Below, piece by piece: positions 1 through 6,809 of a DNA stretch of 17,105 nucleotides. Made by a program: the position numbers and the translations under genes. The stretch spans positions 1 to 17,105 of the forward strand of contig UQIC01000043.1 of NCBI GenBank assembly GCA_900540985.1, read 5' to 3'. Below the pieces are notes generated by a model, which ran no database searches, was not told where the DNA came from, and saw only the letters and a program-made list of their open reading frames with translations. The stretch's first letter is position 1, and the number at the start of each line of letters is the position of its first letter. Source of the stretch: an uncultured Collinsella sp. GTDB lineage: Bacteria > Actinomycetota > Coriobacteriia > Coriobacteriales > Coriobacteriaceae.

Positions 1-23
1 CCGAGCCGTACGCTTGAACTGAG

Positions 24-57
24 AAGGGGGAGGCCTCGCGGCCTCCCCCTTTTTTTG
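24..57 (+). terminator. Rho-independent terminator of a gene upstream of the window
   Basis: GGGGGAGGCC (26-35) pairs perfectly with GGCCTCCCCC (40-49) around a TCGC tetraloop. The flanking AA/TT extends the stem to 12 bp, and a run of seven T follows at 50-56. It would end a plus-strand gene lying left of position 1. Confidence 0.92.
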
Positions 58-59
58 CG

Positions 60-117
60 TTTACGGGGCGTAAATGACTCAATTACACGAGACGATCTTA
101 TCGTTTTTGGTATTGAG
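60..117. other. Small inverted repeats between the edge terminator and the first gene
   Basis: Three short inverted repeats crowd this gap. TTTACG-GGG-CGTAAA spans 60-74. CTCAAT (78-83) pairs with ATTGAG (112-117). ACGAT-CTT-ATCGT (92-104) is followed by TTTTT. The outer CTCAAT/ATTGAG pair could form a weak terminator for the minus-strand gene ending at 121. None is strong enough to be called with certainty. Confidence 0.3.
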
Positions 118-120
118 CCC

Positions 121-588
121 TTATTTAAAGAAGATAAATCGAATAACAAGGGCAACTGCTATGGCCACAATGATCAAAAGCAGGATTGTCAGTCGATGCT
201 GCTTGCGTCGTTTACTTGATGAAACGAAGATTGATTTTCCCTGTTTTGGCGTTTCGAGATAGCGAGCCGAATGCGTCAAGGTTTGCTTGGGTCGTGGACC
301 TCTTTGTTGATGAGCGGCGGATGCTTTCAGTGGCTCCTCACTAGCTGTGCTGTTTTTAGATAATGGTGCGTCTTTCAGATATACAGGGTCTCCCGAGGCG
401 ACGCCCATATGTTTACGTCCCGTTTGGGCATCCTCGAGCGTTTGATATCGATTTCTCGTCACATATTCGGGCTCCGGATCATTAATGGGCTCTTGCGAGA
501 TGTGGGGGCGATGGAACCGTGGCGGCTGCGTAGAAGTATCTTCGCCCTGCGTCGGCATAAACATATTGTTCTGGTTTTGGTCGTCCAT
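121..588 (-). CDS. Hypothetical tail-anchored membrane protein
   Basis: I do not recognise this 155-residue protein. The first 125 residues are polar, rich in Pro, Gln, Ser and charged residues, and look disordered. A basic cluster KRRKQHR (about 126-132) precedes one hydrophobic segment at about 133-153 (LTILLLIIVAIAVALVIRF), and the chain ends two residues later with Phe-Lys. This suggests a cytoplasmic N-terminal region anchored by its C-terminus. The ATG at 586-588 follows AAAGGGCATC in the minus-strand sense, a reasonable ribosome binding site. The reading frame is supported by this site and by the coherent membrane segment. The gene stands alone, divergent from hsp20. No enzymatic motif is visible and no function is assigned. 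Confidence 0.72.
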   Translation of the reverse strand: MDDQNQNNMFMPTQGEDTSTQPPRFHRPHISQEPINDPEPEYVTRNRYQTLEDAQTGRKHMGVASGDPVYLKDAPLSKNSTASEEPLKASAAHQQRGPRPKQTLTHSARYLETPKQGKSIFVSSSKRRKQHRLTILLLIIVAIAVALVIRFIFFK

Positions 589-864
589 GATGCCCTTTAG
601 CTCGTTACCAACAACGTGTACGCGCTCATTGTAAGCCCCCTGTTATTTGTAGCTGCGAACATACTTGTTATTTAAGCTCTGGTTCAAAGAACCTTAACCT
701 TATTAAAACCTGAGTCATACACACTTAGATATGCTTATAGTACTGGACTCAAAAAACTTTATAGTCGATGTATATATAAGCACTGTGTGGGCATATATAA
801 GAGCGTCAAAAGAAGTCCCAGTCACCTAGAAGATGGCTCGGCAGTCCTAAAAGGAGTGGTAAAC
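589..864. promoter_or_regulatory. AT-rich divergent promoter region upstream of hsp20
   Basis: This 276-bp gap is clearly more AT-rich than its neighbours and lies between divergent genes. Visible elements are the perfect palindrome GGTTC-AAA-GAACC (681-693), an inverted pair TGAGTC (711-716)/GACTCA (746-751), near-direct repeats CTTATAGT (734-741) and CTTTATAGT (757-765), and ATATATAAG repeated exactly at 772-780 and 793-801. The last pair is 21 bp apart, about two helical turns. The TATATA tracts are the likeliest -10 material for hsp20. No CIRCE element is present. CCTGAGT-N7-ACTTAGA (709-729) only weakly resembles the HspR HAIR consensus (CTTGAGT-N7-ACTCAAG). The exact promoter cannot be fixed. 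Confidence 0.45.
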
Positions 865-1296
865 ATGGCAAGCATGGTTCCTTATCGTTCGGTTTTTGGC
901 GTTCGTCCTTCTGCAAGCTCGCTGTTCGATCTGTTTGATGATATGAGCGACCTAGCGAACAGCTCGATTGCCTCTAAGGCGTTCCCCGTTGACGTTGAGG
1001 ATAAGGGCGATGGCTATGAGGTCAAGGCTTATCTGACCGGCGTCGCCAAGGACGATATCGATGTCGAGCTTAACGAGGGCCGTCTGTCCATTAGCGTGAA
1101 TGTCGAGGAAGACGAGGAGAACGAGGGCAAGAACTTCCTGCAGAAGGAGTTCAGCTCGTATAGCGCGACGCGTGGCGTGTATCTTAAGGACGCTTCGAGC
1201 GAGGGCCTCTCGGCTAAGTACGCTGACGGCATCCTGACCGTTACGGTTCCCAAGATCGTCGAGAAGAAGAACGTTACGAAGATCTCCATCGAATAA
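865..1296 (+). CDS. Hsp20/alpha-crystallin family small heat-shock protein
   Basis: A 143-residue small heat-shock protein, an ATP-independent holdase that binds unfolding cytoplasmic proteins. Residues 1-38 form a short variable N-terminal arm with the pattern SLFDLFDDM. The alpha-crystallin domain follows from about residue 39 (FPVDVEDKGDGYEVKAYLTG), with the family hallmark A-DGILTVTVPK near the end and a short C-terminal tail KNVTKISIE carrying an I-x-I-type motif (ISI). The ATG at 865 is chosen because AAAAGGAG (849-856) lies 8 nt upstream. The frame stays open to 787, but the upstream start there has no ribosome binding site. The gene is monocistronic, with an AT-rich promoter region upstream and a strong terminator downstream. 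Heat or stress regulation is expected for the family; the operator is uncertain. Confidence 0.93.
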   Translation: MASMVPYRSVFGVRPSASSLFDLFDDMSDLANSSIASKAFPVDVEDKGDGYEVKAYLTGVAKDDIDVELNEGRLSISVNVEEDEENEGKNFLQKEFSSYSATRGVYLKDASSEGLSAKYADGILTVTVPKIVEKKNVTKISIE

Positions 1297-1328
1297 CTTC
1301 GTTGGTGTTCTTCGCTATTAAAAGACAA

Positions 1329-1366
1329 CAAAAGGGGCTGGGAAGCGATTCCCGGCCCCTTTTGCT
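1329..1366. terminator. Bidirectional terminator between hsp20 and the metallo-hydrolase gene
   Basis: CAAAAGGGGCTGGGAA (1329-1344) pairs with TTCCCGGCCCCTTTTG (1349-1364) around the loop GCGA, with one T-G wobble in a 16-bp stem. The A-tract on one side and T-tract on the other make it functional in both directions. This suits the convergent genes ending at 1296 and 1379. Confidence 0.9.
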
Positions 1367-1378
1367 GTTTAGGACAGT

Positions 1379-2188
1379 CTATTGAATGGTTGCTGGCCGA
1401 TACTGGCTTGCGGGGCGTATCGAGAGTTTTCGCGATCCTTGGAGAAGGGTGGCGGAGCTGCCGAGCTCGTCATCCAGGGTTGCGGCCAGAGCTTTGGCAT
1501 AGCTTTTGACGGTAAGGCTCGGACGATTGTTATCTTGGCTGATATGCATGGCAATGAGCTGTTCGGTGCGATCGGTAACAAGTTCGCGCGCGGCTTCGGC
1601 GGCCTGGCCGTTGGAGAGGTGTCCCCTTGCAGACAGGATGCGCTCCTGAAGAAAGCGGGGATATTCTCCCTCGCGCAGCATGGTCACATCGTGGTTGCTT
1701 TCGAGCGCGAGGACTCGGCAATCTTTGAGGGTGTTCATGGCTTGGCTCGATAGCTCTCCGGTGTCGGTGGCAAAGCCGATGGAATCATCGAGGGCGTCAA
1801 ATCGATAGCCGACTGGATTGATGACATCGTGTGACGTTGAGTAGGTTTGCACGTGGATGCCGGCAATGGATAGGGCGTCGCCGGGATCGAATTCCTCGAC
1901 AGACAGATGCGAAAGATTTTCTTTGTTCGAAAGAGTGCCCCTGCTGGCAAAGAGGGGGCCGTGCCAGTGCTTGCACCAGACATCGAGGCCCTTGATGTGA
2001 TCGCTATGCTCATGAGTAATGAGAAGAGCCGAGACGTTGTCTGCCGAGAGCCCCAGTTCTGCCATGCGTTTTAATGTCTCGCGGCGAGACAGTCCGTCAT
2101 CGACCATAATGAGCCCCTGCGGGCCCTCGATGAGTGCGCAGTTGCCTTTAGAGCCACTGCCGAGGATATGAAGGTGCAGACGAGACAT
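1379..2188 (-). CDS. YycJ/WalJ-like MBL-fold metallo-hydrolase
   Basis: A 269-residue metallo-beta-lactamase-fold protein of the YycJ (WalJ) type. The N-terminus LHILGSGSKGNC is typical of the group. The metal-binding signature HEHSDH is at residues 59-64, with further candidate ligands H120, D142 (TDTGE), H190 (RGHLSN) and H215. The segment ALESNHD-MLREG-YP-LQERI is a strong YycJ-type match. Family members are predicted exonucleases, associated in Firmicutes with the WalRK locus and DNA repair; no such locus is visible here. The start at 2186-2188 gives the family N-terminus. The frame is open to 2269, but that extension would overlap tilS and is not conserved-looking. The ribosome binding site is weak (GGAATCTT). 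The gene is divergent from tilS across only 48 bp and shares a terminator with hsp20. Confidence 0.9.
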   Translation of the reverse strand: MSRLHLHILGSGSKGNCALIEGPQGLIMVDDGLSRRETLKRMAELGLSADNVSALLITHEHSDHIKGLDVWCKHWHGPLFASRGTLSNKENLSHLSVEEFDPGDALSIAGIHVQTYSTSHDVINPVGYRFDALDDSIGFATDTGELSSQAMNTLKDCRVLALESNHDVTMLREGEYPRFLQERILSARGHLSNGQAAEAARELVTDRTEQLIAMHISQDNNRPSLTVKSYAKALAATLDDELGSSATLLQGSRKLSIRPASQYRPATIQ

Positions 2189-2202
2189 AAGATTCCAAAG
2201 GA

Positions 2203-2208
2203 TACAAT
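2203..2208 (+). promoter_or_regulatory. Possible -10 element of tilS
   Basis: TACAAT lies 34 nt before the tilS start in the 48-bp divergent gap. No good -35 hexamer sits 16-18 bp upstream. The call rests mainly on recurrence of the same hexamer upstream of three other genes in the window. Confidence 0.3.
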
Positions 2209-2236
2209 GGGTGCGGACGAATAGAGGAGGAAGCAA

Positions 2237-3775
2237 ATGCCCACGGTATCTCAGCATTATGGACACCATGCCGTGCCTGGGGCAGTCGATGAGACCCGGA
2301 CGAGGCAGCAGGCTGCTCCTGTCGTGCTCATGGTATCAGGTGGTGCGGACTCGACGGCTTTGCTCCTTATGGCGTGCACATCAAAGTTGGATATTCTGGA
2401 TGGGCGTGGTGTGGCCCCCATCGCGCGCGAGCGACTGCACGTGCTGCATGTGAACCATCATCTGCGCGGCAAGGCGTCCGATGGCGACGAGGCCTTTGTG
2501 CGTGAGCTCTGCGCGAAATATGGTTTACCGCTGTGCGTGGAGCACGCTTATTTTGATGGGGAGTCGGGCAATATTGAGGCCGCGGCCCGCGAAGTGCGCT
2601 ATGCCGCGGCGCGGAGGTATGTTCGCGAGCTCTGCGCCCAGACGGGGGCACCGCGAACGGCGGCTCGTATCTGCACCGCGCACACGTCTTCGGATCGCGC
2701 GGAAACGTTTTTGATGAACGCGATTAAGGGTTCGGGGCCCGCTGGCCTATCGAGCATTCCTCGCCGGAGGAATATCGTGGTGCGTCCCTTGCTCGACCTG
2801 ACTCATGGCGAGCTCGTGGGCTATCTGCAGGTACATGGTCAGCCGTGGCGTGAAGACGAGAGCAATGAGGACATCTCGTATCTGCGAAACTACGTGCGCC
2901 ATCGAGTGATGCCGGTGGTGGCGCAGCGCAACGCGAGCGTCTGCAAGACGATTGGCGCCGCCTGCGAGATCTTAGGCGATGAGGACGCGTTTTTGTCTCA
3001 GCTTTCGGCACAGGCGTTTCGAAGCTGTTTGCGCAAAGAGGCAGCGGGCGCGCTGGTGCTCGATGCCAGGCGCCTTGCTGCGGCCGAGGTGGTAATCGCG
3101 CGGCGCATCGTGCGACTGGCGATTAAGCGCATCGATCCGGACGCTCGTCCAGAGATGCGACATGTGGAGCGAGTCCTTTCCTGCGTTGCCGAGGGCGCCG
3201 GCTCGGTCACGCTTCCGGCGGGGATTGACGCACGCATTGAGTTTGGCATGCTGGCGTTTAAGGCGCCGGTGGCTCGCGAGGGCCTGGTCGCGGACTGGGT
3301 TACCGTGCCCGGTCGTTTGCCGTTGGGCGGGGGACGTATGCTGGTCACAGAACCAATAGCCGTTGAGCCGGGATGCGATATCGTGCGCCGCGCCCGTGAG
3401 CTTGCGGCTGCCGGGGAAGTGACAGCTTTGGTAGACGCGGCTGCCCTGGGTTTTGCCGACAGCGATAGTGAGCGGATCCTGGCGGGCTCGCGTGGCGAGA
3501 TCCCTGCCGAGGCGCGATTGGCGCGCCTGTGGGTGGACGGTCCCGCACCGGGAGACGTGATGTGCCCGTTAGGGATGAGTGGCCGAAGCAAGAAAGTATC
3601 CGACTTGCTAGGTGAGGCTCGCATTCCCGTTTCCGAGCGCGCCGGCGTGCCCATGGTGAGGACGGCGCCGGGGGGTGCTGTGGTGTGGGTCGCCGGAGTT
3701 CGCGCGGACGAGCGTTTTAAGTGCACGGCCGCAACGCGCGTGGCATATCTGCTCCGCGTGGTCGATGCGGAATAG
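2237..3775 (+). CDS. tilS: tRNA(Ile)-lysidine synthase TilS
   Basis: A 512-residue N-type ATP-pyrophosphatase. TilS adenylates the wobble C34 of tRNA-Ile(CAU) and replaces its O2 with lysine, changing both codon reading and charging from Met to Ile; it is usually essential. The PP-loop SGGADS is at residues 34-39, followed by HVNHHLRG (71-78), EAAAREVRY (114-122), a RAET-KGSGPAGL block (154-171), RPLLDLTHGEL (183-193) and a SN-RNYVRHRVMP block ending near 226. A substrate-binding C-terminal domain follows. The usual HH-DD of the AH-DD-AET motif reads AHTSSDRAET here. It is longer than most TilS (about 430-470), with a 28-residue N-terminal lead. AGAGGAGGAA (2223-2232) fixes the start at 2237. 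It heads the conserved tilS-hpt-ftsH block. Confidence 0.93.
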   Translation: MPTVSQHYGHHAVPGAVDETRTRQQAAPVVLMVSGGADSTALLLMACTSKLDILDGRGVAPIARERLHVLHVNHHLRGKASDGDEAFVRELCAKYGLPLCVEHAYFDGESGNIEAAAREVRYAAARRYVRELCAQTGAPRTAARICTAHTSSDRAETFLMNAIKGSGPAGLSSIPRRRNIVVRPLLDLTHGELVGYLQVHGQPWREDESNEDISYLRNYVRHRVMPVVAQRNASVCKTIGAACEILGDEDAFLSQLSAQAFRSCLRKEAAGALVLDARRLAAAEVVIARRIVRLAIKRIDPDARPEMRHVERVLSCVAEGAGSVTLPAGIDARIEFGMLAFKAPVAREGLVADWVTVPGRLPLGGGRMLVTEPIAVEPGCDIVRRARELAAAGEVTALVDAAALGFADSDSERILAGSRGEIPAEARLARLWVDGPAPGDVMCPLGMSGRSKKVSDLLGEARIPVSERAGVPMVRTAPGGAVVWVAGVRADERFKCTAATRVAYLLRVVDAE

Positions 3776-3857
3776 CGTCCCACGCCTGCTATTCTGTGCG
3801 ACGTTGACGGTATTCCCGCGCTGATGGCGCACGGGCTGGTAAATTTACCCCGTGCGC

Positions 3858-3866
3858 TGCTAGAAT
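3858..3866 (+). promoter_or_regulatory. Possible extended -10 promoter of hpt-ftsH
   Basis: TGCTAGAAT is a TG-N-TAGAAT extended -10 (5 of 6 to TATAAT) 57-65 nt before the hpt start, within the 147-bp tilS-hpt gap. No clear -35 is present, as is common with extended -10 promoters. A similar TGCTAGACT precedes the nuclease gene. hpt-ftsH may therefore be transcribed independently of tilS. Confidence 0.4.
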
Positions 3867-3922
3867 GTGTAGTTCGCGTCCATACGGCGGTGTGTGGGCG
3901 ATAAGCACAAGAAAGGGTTGTC

Positions 3923-4471
3923 ATGGCTTCTCAACATCCGGATATCGAGAAGGTTCTGTTCACGCAGGAGGATATCGACGGTATCGTCTCTCGCCTGGGC
4001 GAGGAGATTACGCGCGACTACGCGGGTAAGGATCTGGTGCTGATTGCGGTCCTGCGCGGCGCCGTGGTCTTTATGGGCGACCTGATGCGTAAGATCGAGC
4101 TGCCGACCAACATCGATTTCATGGCTGTTTCGAGCTACGGCGACGGTGTGAAGTCCTCGGGTATCGTGCGTATCATTAAGGACCTGGATATCGACATCCG
4201 CGGTCGCGACGTGCTGATCGTCGAGGACATTCTGGACTCGGGCCTGACGCTCAAGTATCTGATGAAGAACCTCGAGAGCCGCAAGCCCGCTTCTCTGGAG
4301 GTCGCCGCCTTCCTGTGGAAGGACGTTGAGGACCGCGTCTCGGCCATCACGCCCAAGTATGTTGGAACCCATTGCCCCGATGCCTTTGTGGTGGGCTACG
4401 GCCTCGACTATGCCGAGCGCTATCGCAACCTTCCGTATCTGGGCATTTTGAAACCGGAGGTTTATTCGTAA
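3923..4471 (+). CDS. hpt: Hypoxanthine phosphoribosyltransferase
   Basis: A 182-residue purine salvage enzyme that transfers the phosphoribosyl group of PRPP to hypoxanthine (and often guanine), giving IMP or GMP in the cytoplasm. The PRPP-binding signature VLIVEDILDSGLTL occupies residues 97-110, with the acidic pair E101-D102. The flexible-loop SSYGD motif is at 70-74, the PPi loop LRGA at 44-47, and the purine-binding C-terminal region FVVGYGLDYAERYRNLPY at 155-172. The length is normal for the family. AAAGGG (3912-3917) lies 5 nt before the ATG. It ends one nucleotide before ftsH, so the two are cotranscribed. The tilS-hpt-ftsH order is conserved in many bacteria. Confidence 0.96.
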   Translation: MASQHPDIEKVLFTQEDIDGIVSRLGEEITRDYAGKDLVLIAVLRGAVVFMGDLMRKIELPTNIDFMAVSSYGDGVKSSGIVRIIKDLDIDIRGRDVLIVEDILDSGLTLKYLMKNLESRKPASLEVAAFLWKDVEDRVSAITPKYVGTHCPDAFVVGYGLDYAERYRNLPYLGILKPEVYS

Positions 4472-4472
4472 G

Positions 4473-6620
4473 ATGCCCGACGACCGTAACGACAACAATT
4501 CCCAGACTCCCCGGGACCCAAAGATCCCGGGGATGCCCGGAGGCAAGAAGCCCACGCGTACGGGCTGGCTGTATTTTCTTTTGGCTTGCGCGCTTCTGGG
4601 CTATGCCTTCTTTAATATGGGTTCCGGCTTTGCCAGCTCCAGCAATACCGTTAAGCTCGCGACGAGCGAGATGGTCAGCGCCATCAAGCAGGATCGCGTC
4701 GAAGATCTGACCTATACGGTTCAAGACGGAAGCGTGACGGGTCATTACTGGAAGACAAAAAAGGACAAGGGCGATACGAGCGAGCTCAAGAGCTTCTCTT
4801 CGACCTATGTCGGCTCCGATTCGCTTGCCGAGCTCATGGCGGAGCACCCCGATACCAAGTACATCGTCAACACCAACGATCCCGATTTTTGGGGCGACTT
4901 GGCGATGAGTGTGCTTCCGACGATCGCCCTTATCGCCATCATGTTCTACTTTATGCGCCAGATGATGGGCGCCAACAACAGGAACATGCAGTTTGGCAAG
5001 ACCAACGCCAAGACCAACGAGGCCACACGCCCCAAGGTCAAGTTTGAAGACGTTGCCGGAGTGGACGAGGCAGTCGAGGAGCTCGAGGAGATCCGTGACT
5101 TTTTGAGCGATCCGGATCGCTATCGCAAGCTGGGCGCCAAGATCCCGCGTGGCGTGTTGCTGGTTGGTCCTCCGGGCACCGGTAAAACGCTGCTGGCCAA
5201 GGCCGTTGCCGGCGAGGCGGGCGTGCCGTTCTTTAGCATCTCGGGTTCCGACTTTGTCGAGATGTTCGTAGGTGTCGGCGCCAGCCGTGTGCGTGACCTC
5301 TTTAAGGAGGCCAAGTCCCAGGCCCCGTCGATCATCTTCATCGATGAGATCGATGCCGTGGGACGTCAGCGCGGAGCTGGCTTGGGCGGCGGTCACGACG
5401 AGCGCGAGCAGACGCTCAACCAGCTGCTGGTCGAGATGGACGGCTTTGAGGAAAGCGAGTCGGTCATCCTGATCGCTGCGACCAACCGTCCTGACATCCT
5501 GGATCCGGCATTGCTGCGTCCCGGCCGTTTTGACCGTCAGGTTACGGTCGACCGTCCGGATGTGAAGGGCCGCGAGCAGATCTTGCGCGTGCATGCCGAG
5601 AACAAGCCGATGGACGAGGACGTTAAGTTTGAGAAACTCGCCCAGATGACCGTTGGCTTTACTGGCGCCGATTTGGCGAACCTGCTCAACGAGTCTGCGC
5701 TGCTGGCTGCCCGCCGCCATCGTTCCGTGATCTCGATGGACGAGGTCGAGGAATCGATGGAGCGTGTGATTGCCGGACCGCAGCGCAAGGGTCGCGTGAT
5801 GACCGAGGCCGAGCGCACCACGATTGCCTACCACGAGAGCGGTCACGCTTTGGTGGGCCACATCCTGGAGCACTCCGATCCGGTCCACAAGATCTCGATC
5901 GTCAGCCGCGGTCAGGCTCTGGGCTACACGCTGCAGCTTCCGCAGGAGGACCACTTCCTCAAGACCAAGAACGAGATGCTCGACGAGCTCGCCGTGTTCT
6001 TGGGCGGCCGCGTTGCCGAGGAGCTCATGTGCGATGACATCACGTCGGGCGCGAGCAACGATCTGGAGCGCGCAACCAAGATGGCGCGCGAGATGGTCAC
6101 ACGTTTGGGCATGAGCGAGGAGCTGGGCACTCAGGTCTTTGGCGAGGCGCAGCATCAGGTATTCCTGGGCCGCGACTATGCCGATCATCAGGATTACTCC
6201 GAGGAGACGGCGCGCCGCATTGATATCGAGGTTCAGCGCATCATGCGCGAGGCCCATCGTCGTGCTGTCGAGATCTTGGATGCCCGTCGCGATCAGCTCG
6301 ATCTGATGGCGAAGGTGCTGCTTGAGCGCGAGACTGTCGAGGGCGATGCCGTGAATGCCCTGCTCGATAACGAGTGGGACGCCTACCTTGAGTGCGAGGG
6401 CGATATCCTGGCGGCCAAGGAGGAGCGCAATGCCAAGGCGGCCGGCATGCCGACCAAGAAGCGCGCGCCTCGTATGAGCGAGGAGGAGCTGGCGGCTGAT
6501 GCCGCGGCCTTTGCGCAGGCGGCCATGCAGGAGGATGCCGAAGCCGCATCCGATGATGCTGACGATGACCATGCCGTCGTCGATGCCGATACCGATACCG
6601 ACACCGACGCCGACAAATAG
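4473..6620 (+). CDS. ftsH: ATP-dependent zinc metalloprotease FtsH
   Basis: A 715-residue hexameric membrane AAA+ protease that degrades misassembled membrane proteins and short-lived regulators. Order: a cytoplasmic N-terminus; TM1 about 31-50; an extracytoplasmic domain about 51-140; TM2 about 143-162; the AAA module with Walker A GPPGTGKT (232-239), pore motif MFVG (264-267), Walker B IIFIDE (287-292) and the second region of homology with RPGRFDR (349-355); then the M41 protease with zinc motif HESGH (454-458) and third ligand D530 in SGASND. The tail after about 645 is unusually acidic and ends in Asp-Thr repeats. GGAGG (4456-4460), inside the hpt tail, is its ribosome binding site at 12-nt spacing. 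The start lies 1 nt after the hpt stop and a terminator follows. Confidence 0.98.
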   Translation: MPDDRNDNNSQTPRDPKIPGMPGGKKPTRTGWLYFLLACALLGYAFFNMGSGFASSSNTVKLATSEMVSAIKQDRVEDLTYTVQDGSVTGHYWKTKKDKGDTSELKSFSSTYVGSDSLAELMAEHPDTKYIVNTNDPDFWGDLAMSVLPTIALIAIMFYFMRQMMGANNRNMQFGKTNAKTNEATRPKVKFEDVAGVDEAVEELEEIRDFLSDPDRYRKLGAKIPRGVLLVGPPGTGKTLLAKAVAGEAGVPFFSISGSDFVEMFVGVGASRVRDLFKEAKSQAPSIIFIDEIDAVGRQRGAGLGGGHDEREQTLNQLLVEMDGFEESESVILIAATNRPDILDPALLRPGRFDRQVTVDRPDVKGREQILRVHAENKPMDEDVKFEKLAQMTVGFTGADLANLLNESALLAARRHRSVISMDEVEESMERVIAGPQRKGRVMTEAERTTIAYHESGHALVGHILEHSDPVHKISIVSRGQALGYTLQLPQEDHFLKTKNEMLDELAVFLGGRVAEELMCDDITSGASNDLERATKMAREMVTRLGMSEELGTQVFGEAQHQVFLGRDYADHQDYSEETARRIDIEVQRIMREAHRRAVEILDARRDQLDLMAKVLLERETVEGDAVNALLDNEWDAYLECEGDILAAKEERNAKAAGMPTKKRAPRMSEEELAADAAAFAQAAMQEDAEAASDDADDDHAVVDADTDTDTDADK

Positions 6621-6631
6621 TCTTTGTGGCG

Positions 6632-6666
6632 AAAGCCTCCGCGGGGAAACCTGCGGAGGCTTTTTC
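6632..6666 (+). terminator. Rho-independent terminator after ftsH
   Basis: AAAGCCTCCGC (6632-6642) pairs with GCGGAGGCTTT (6653-6663), and the stem continues inward through GGG/CCT around a GAAA loop. A T-rich tract TTTTTCTTTT follows. It closes the tilS-hpt-ftsH block. Confidence 0.93.
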
Positions 6667-6688
6667 TTTTGAGCGATATGGGGCCGTC

Positions 6689-6750
6689 TGTTGATTGGGG
6701 ACAGACTTAAATGAGCGTTTTCACGCATTTAAGTCTGTCCCCAATCAACA
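6689..6750. repeat. Perfect 25-bp inverted repeat, REP-like palindromic element
   Basis: The left arm at 6689-6713 (core TTGGGGACAGACTTAAATG) is the exact reverse complement of 6726-6750. The 12-nt spacer AGCGTTTTCACG can itself pair in part. No T-tract follows and the ftsH terminator lies just upstream, so termination is not its main explanation. The arm core GGGGACAGA resembles GGGGACGGA at 15677-15685 and GGGACAGG (minus strand, 16897-16904). This suggests a dispersed REP-like family of the sort mobilised by Y1 (RAYT/IS200-like) transposases, but no transposase is present here. Confidence 0.85.
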
Positions 6751-6779
6751 TTACTGCGGCACTTTGCTCAACTAAAGCG

Positions 6780-6785
6780 TACAAT
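6780..6785 (+). promoter_or_regulatory. Possible -10 element of the aminotransferase gene
   Basis: TACAAT lies 30 nt before the start codon, within GCGTACAAT, a 9-mer repeated at 8114-8122 upstream of the PHP gene. No convincing -35 at 16-18 bp is seen. The palindrome at 6689-6750 ends 29 bp upstream. Confidence 0.3.
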
Positions 6786-6809
6786 ACCGCCTATGCGAAA
6801 GGGGAACAG

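Noticed and set aside
600..780. tRNA or other structural RNA in the AT-rich gap before hsp20
   Set aside because: No cloverleaf or T-loop consensus was found on either strand.
787..864. N-terminal extension of Hsp20 from the upstream in-frame start
   Set aside because: The strong AAAAGGAG site at 849-856 fits the ATG at 865. The upstream start has no such site and lies close to the probable promoter.
2998..3924. 308-codon minus-strand frame across the end of tilS
   Set aside because: It is Ser/Arg/Thr-rich with no motif, overlaps the conserved TilS C-terminal region and the hpt leader, and has no ribosome binding site support.
4347..6728. 793-codon minus-strand open frame opposite ftsH
   Set aside because: It lies antisense to a fully recognisable FtsH, has low-complexity Leu/His/Arg-rich sequence with no domain, and is produced by the high-G+C codon pattern of the real gene.
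6711..6809. N-terminal extension of the aminotransferase
   Set aside because: The extension translates the right arm of the inverted repeat and the promoter region. The ATG at 6810 has a good ribosome binding site and gives a normal family N-terminus.
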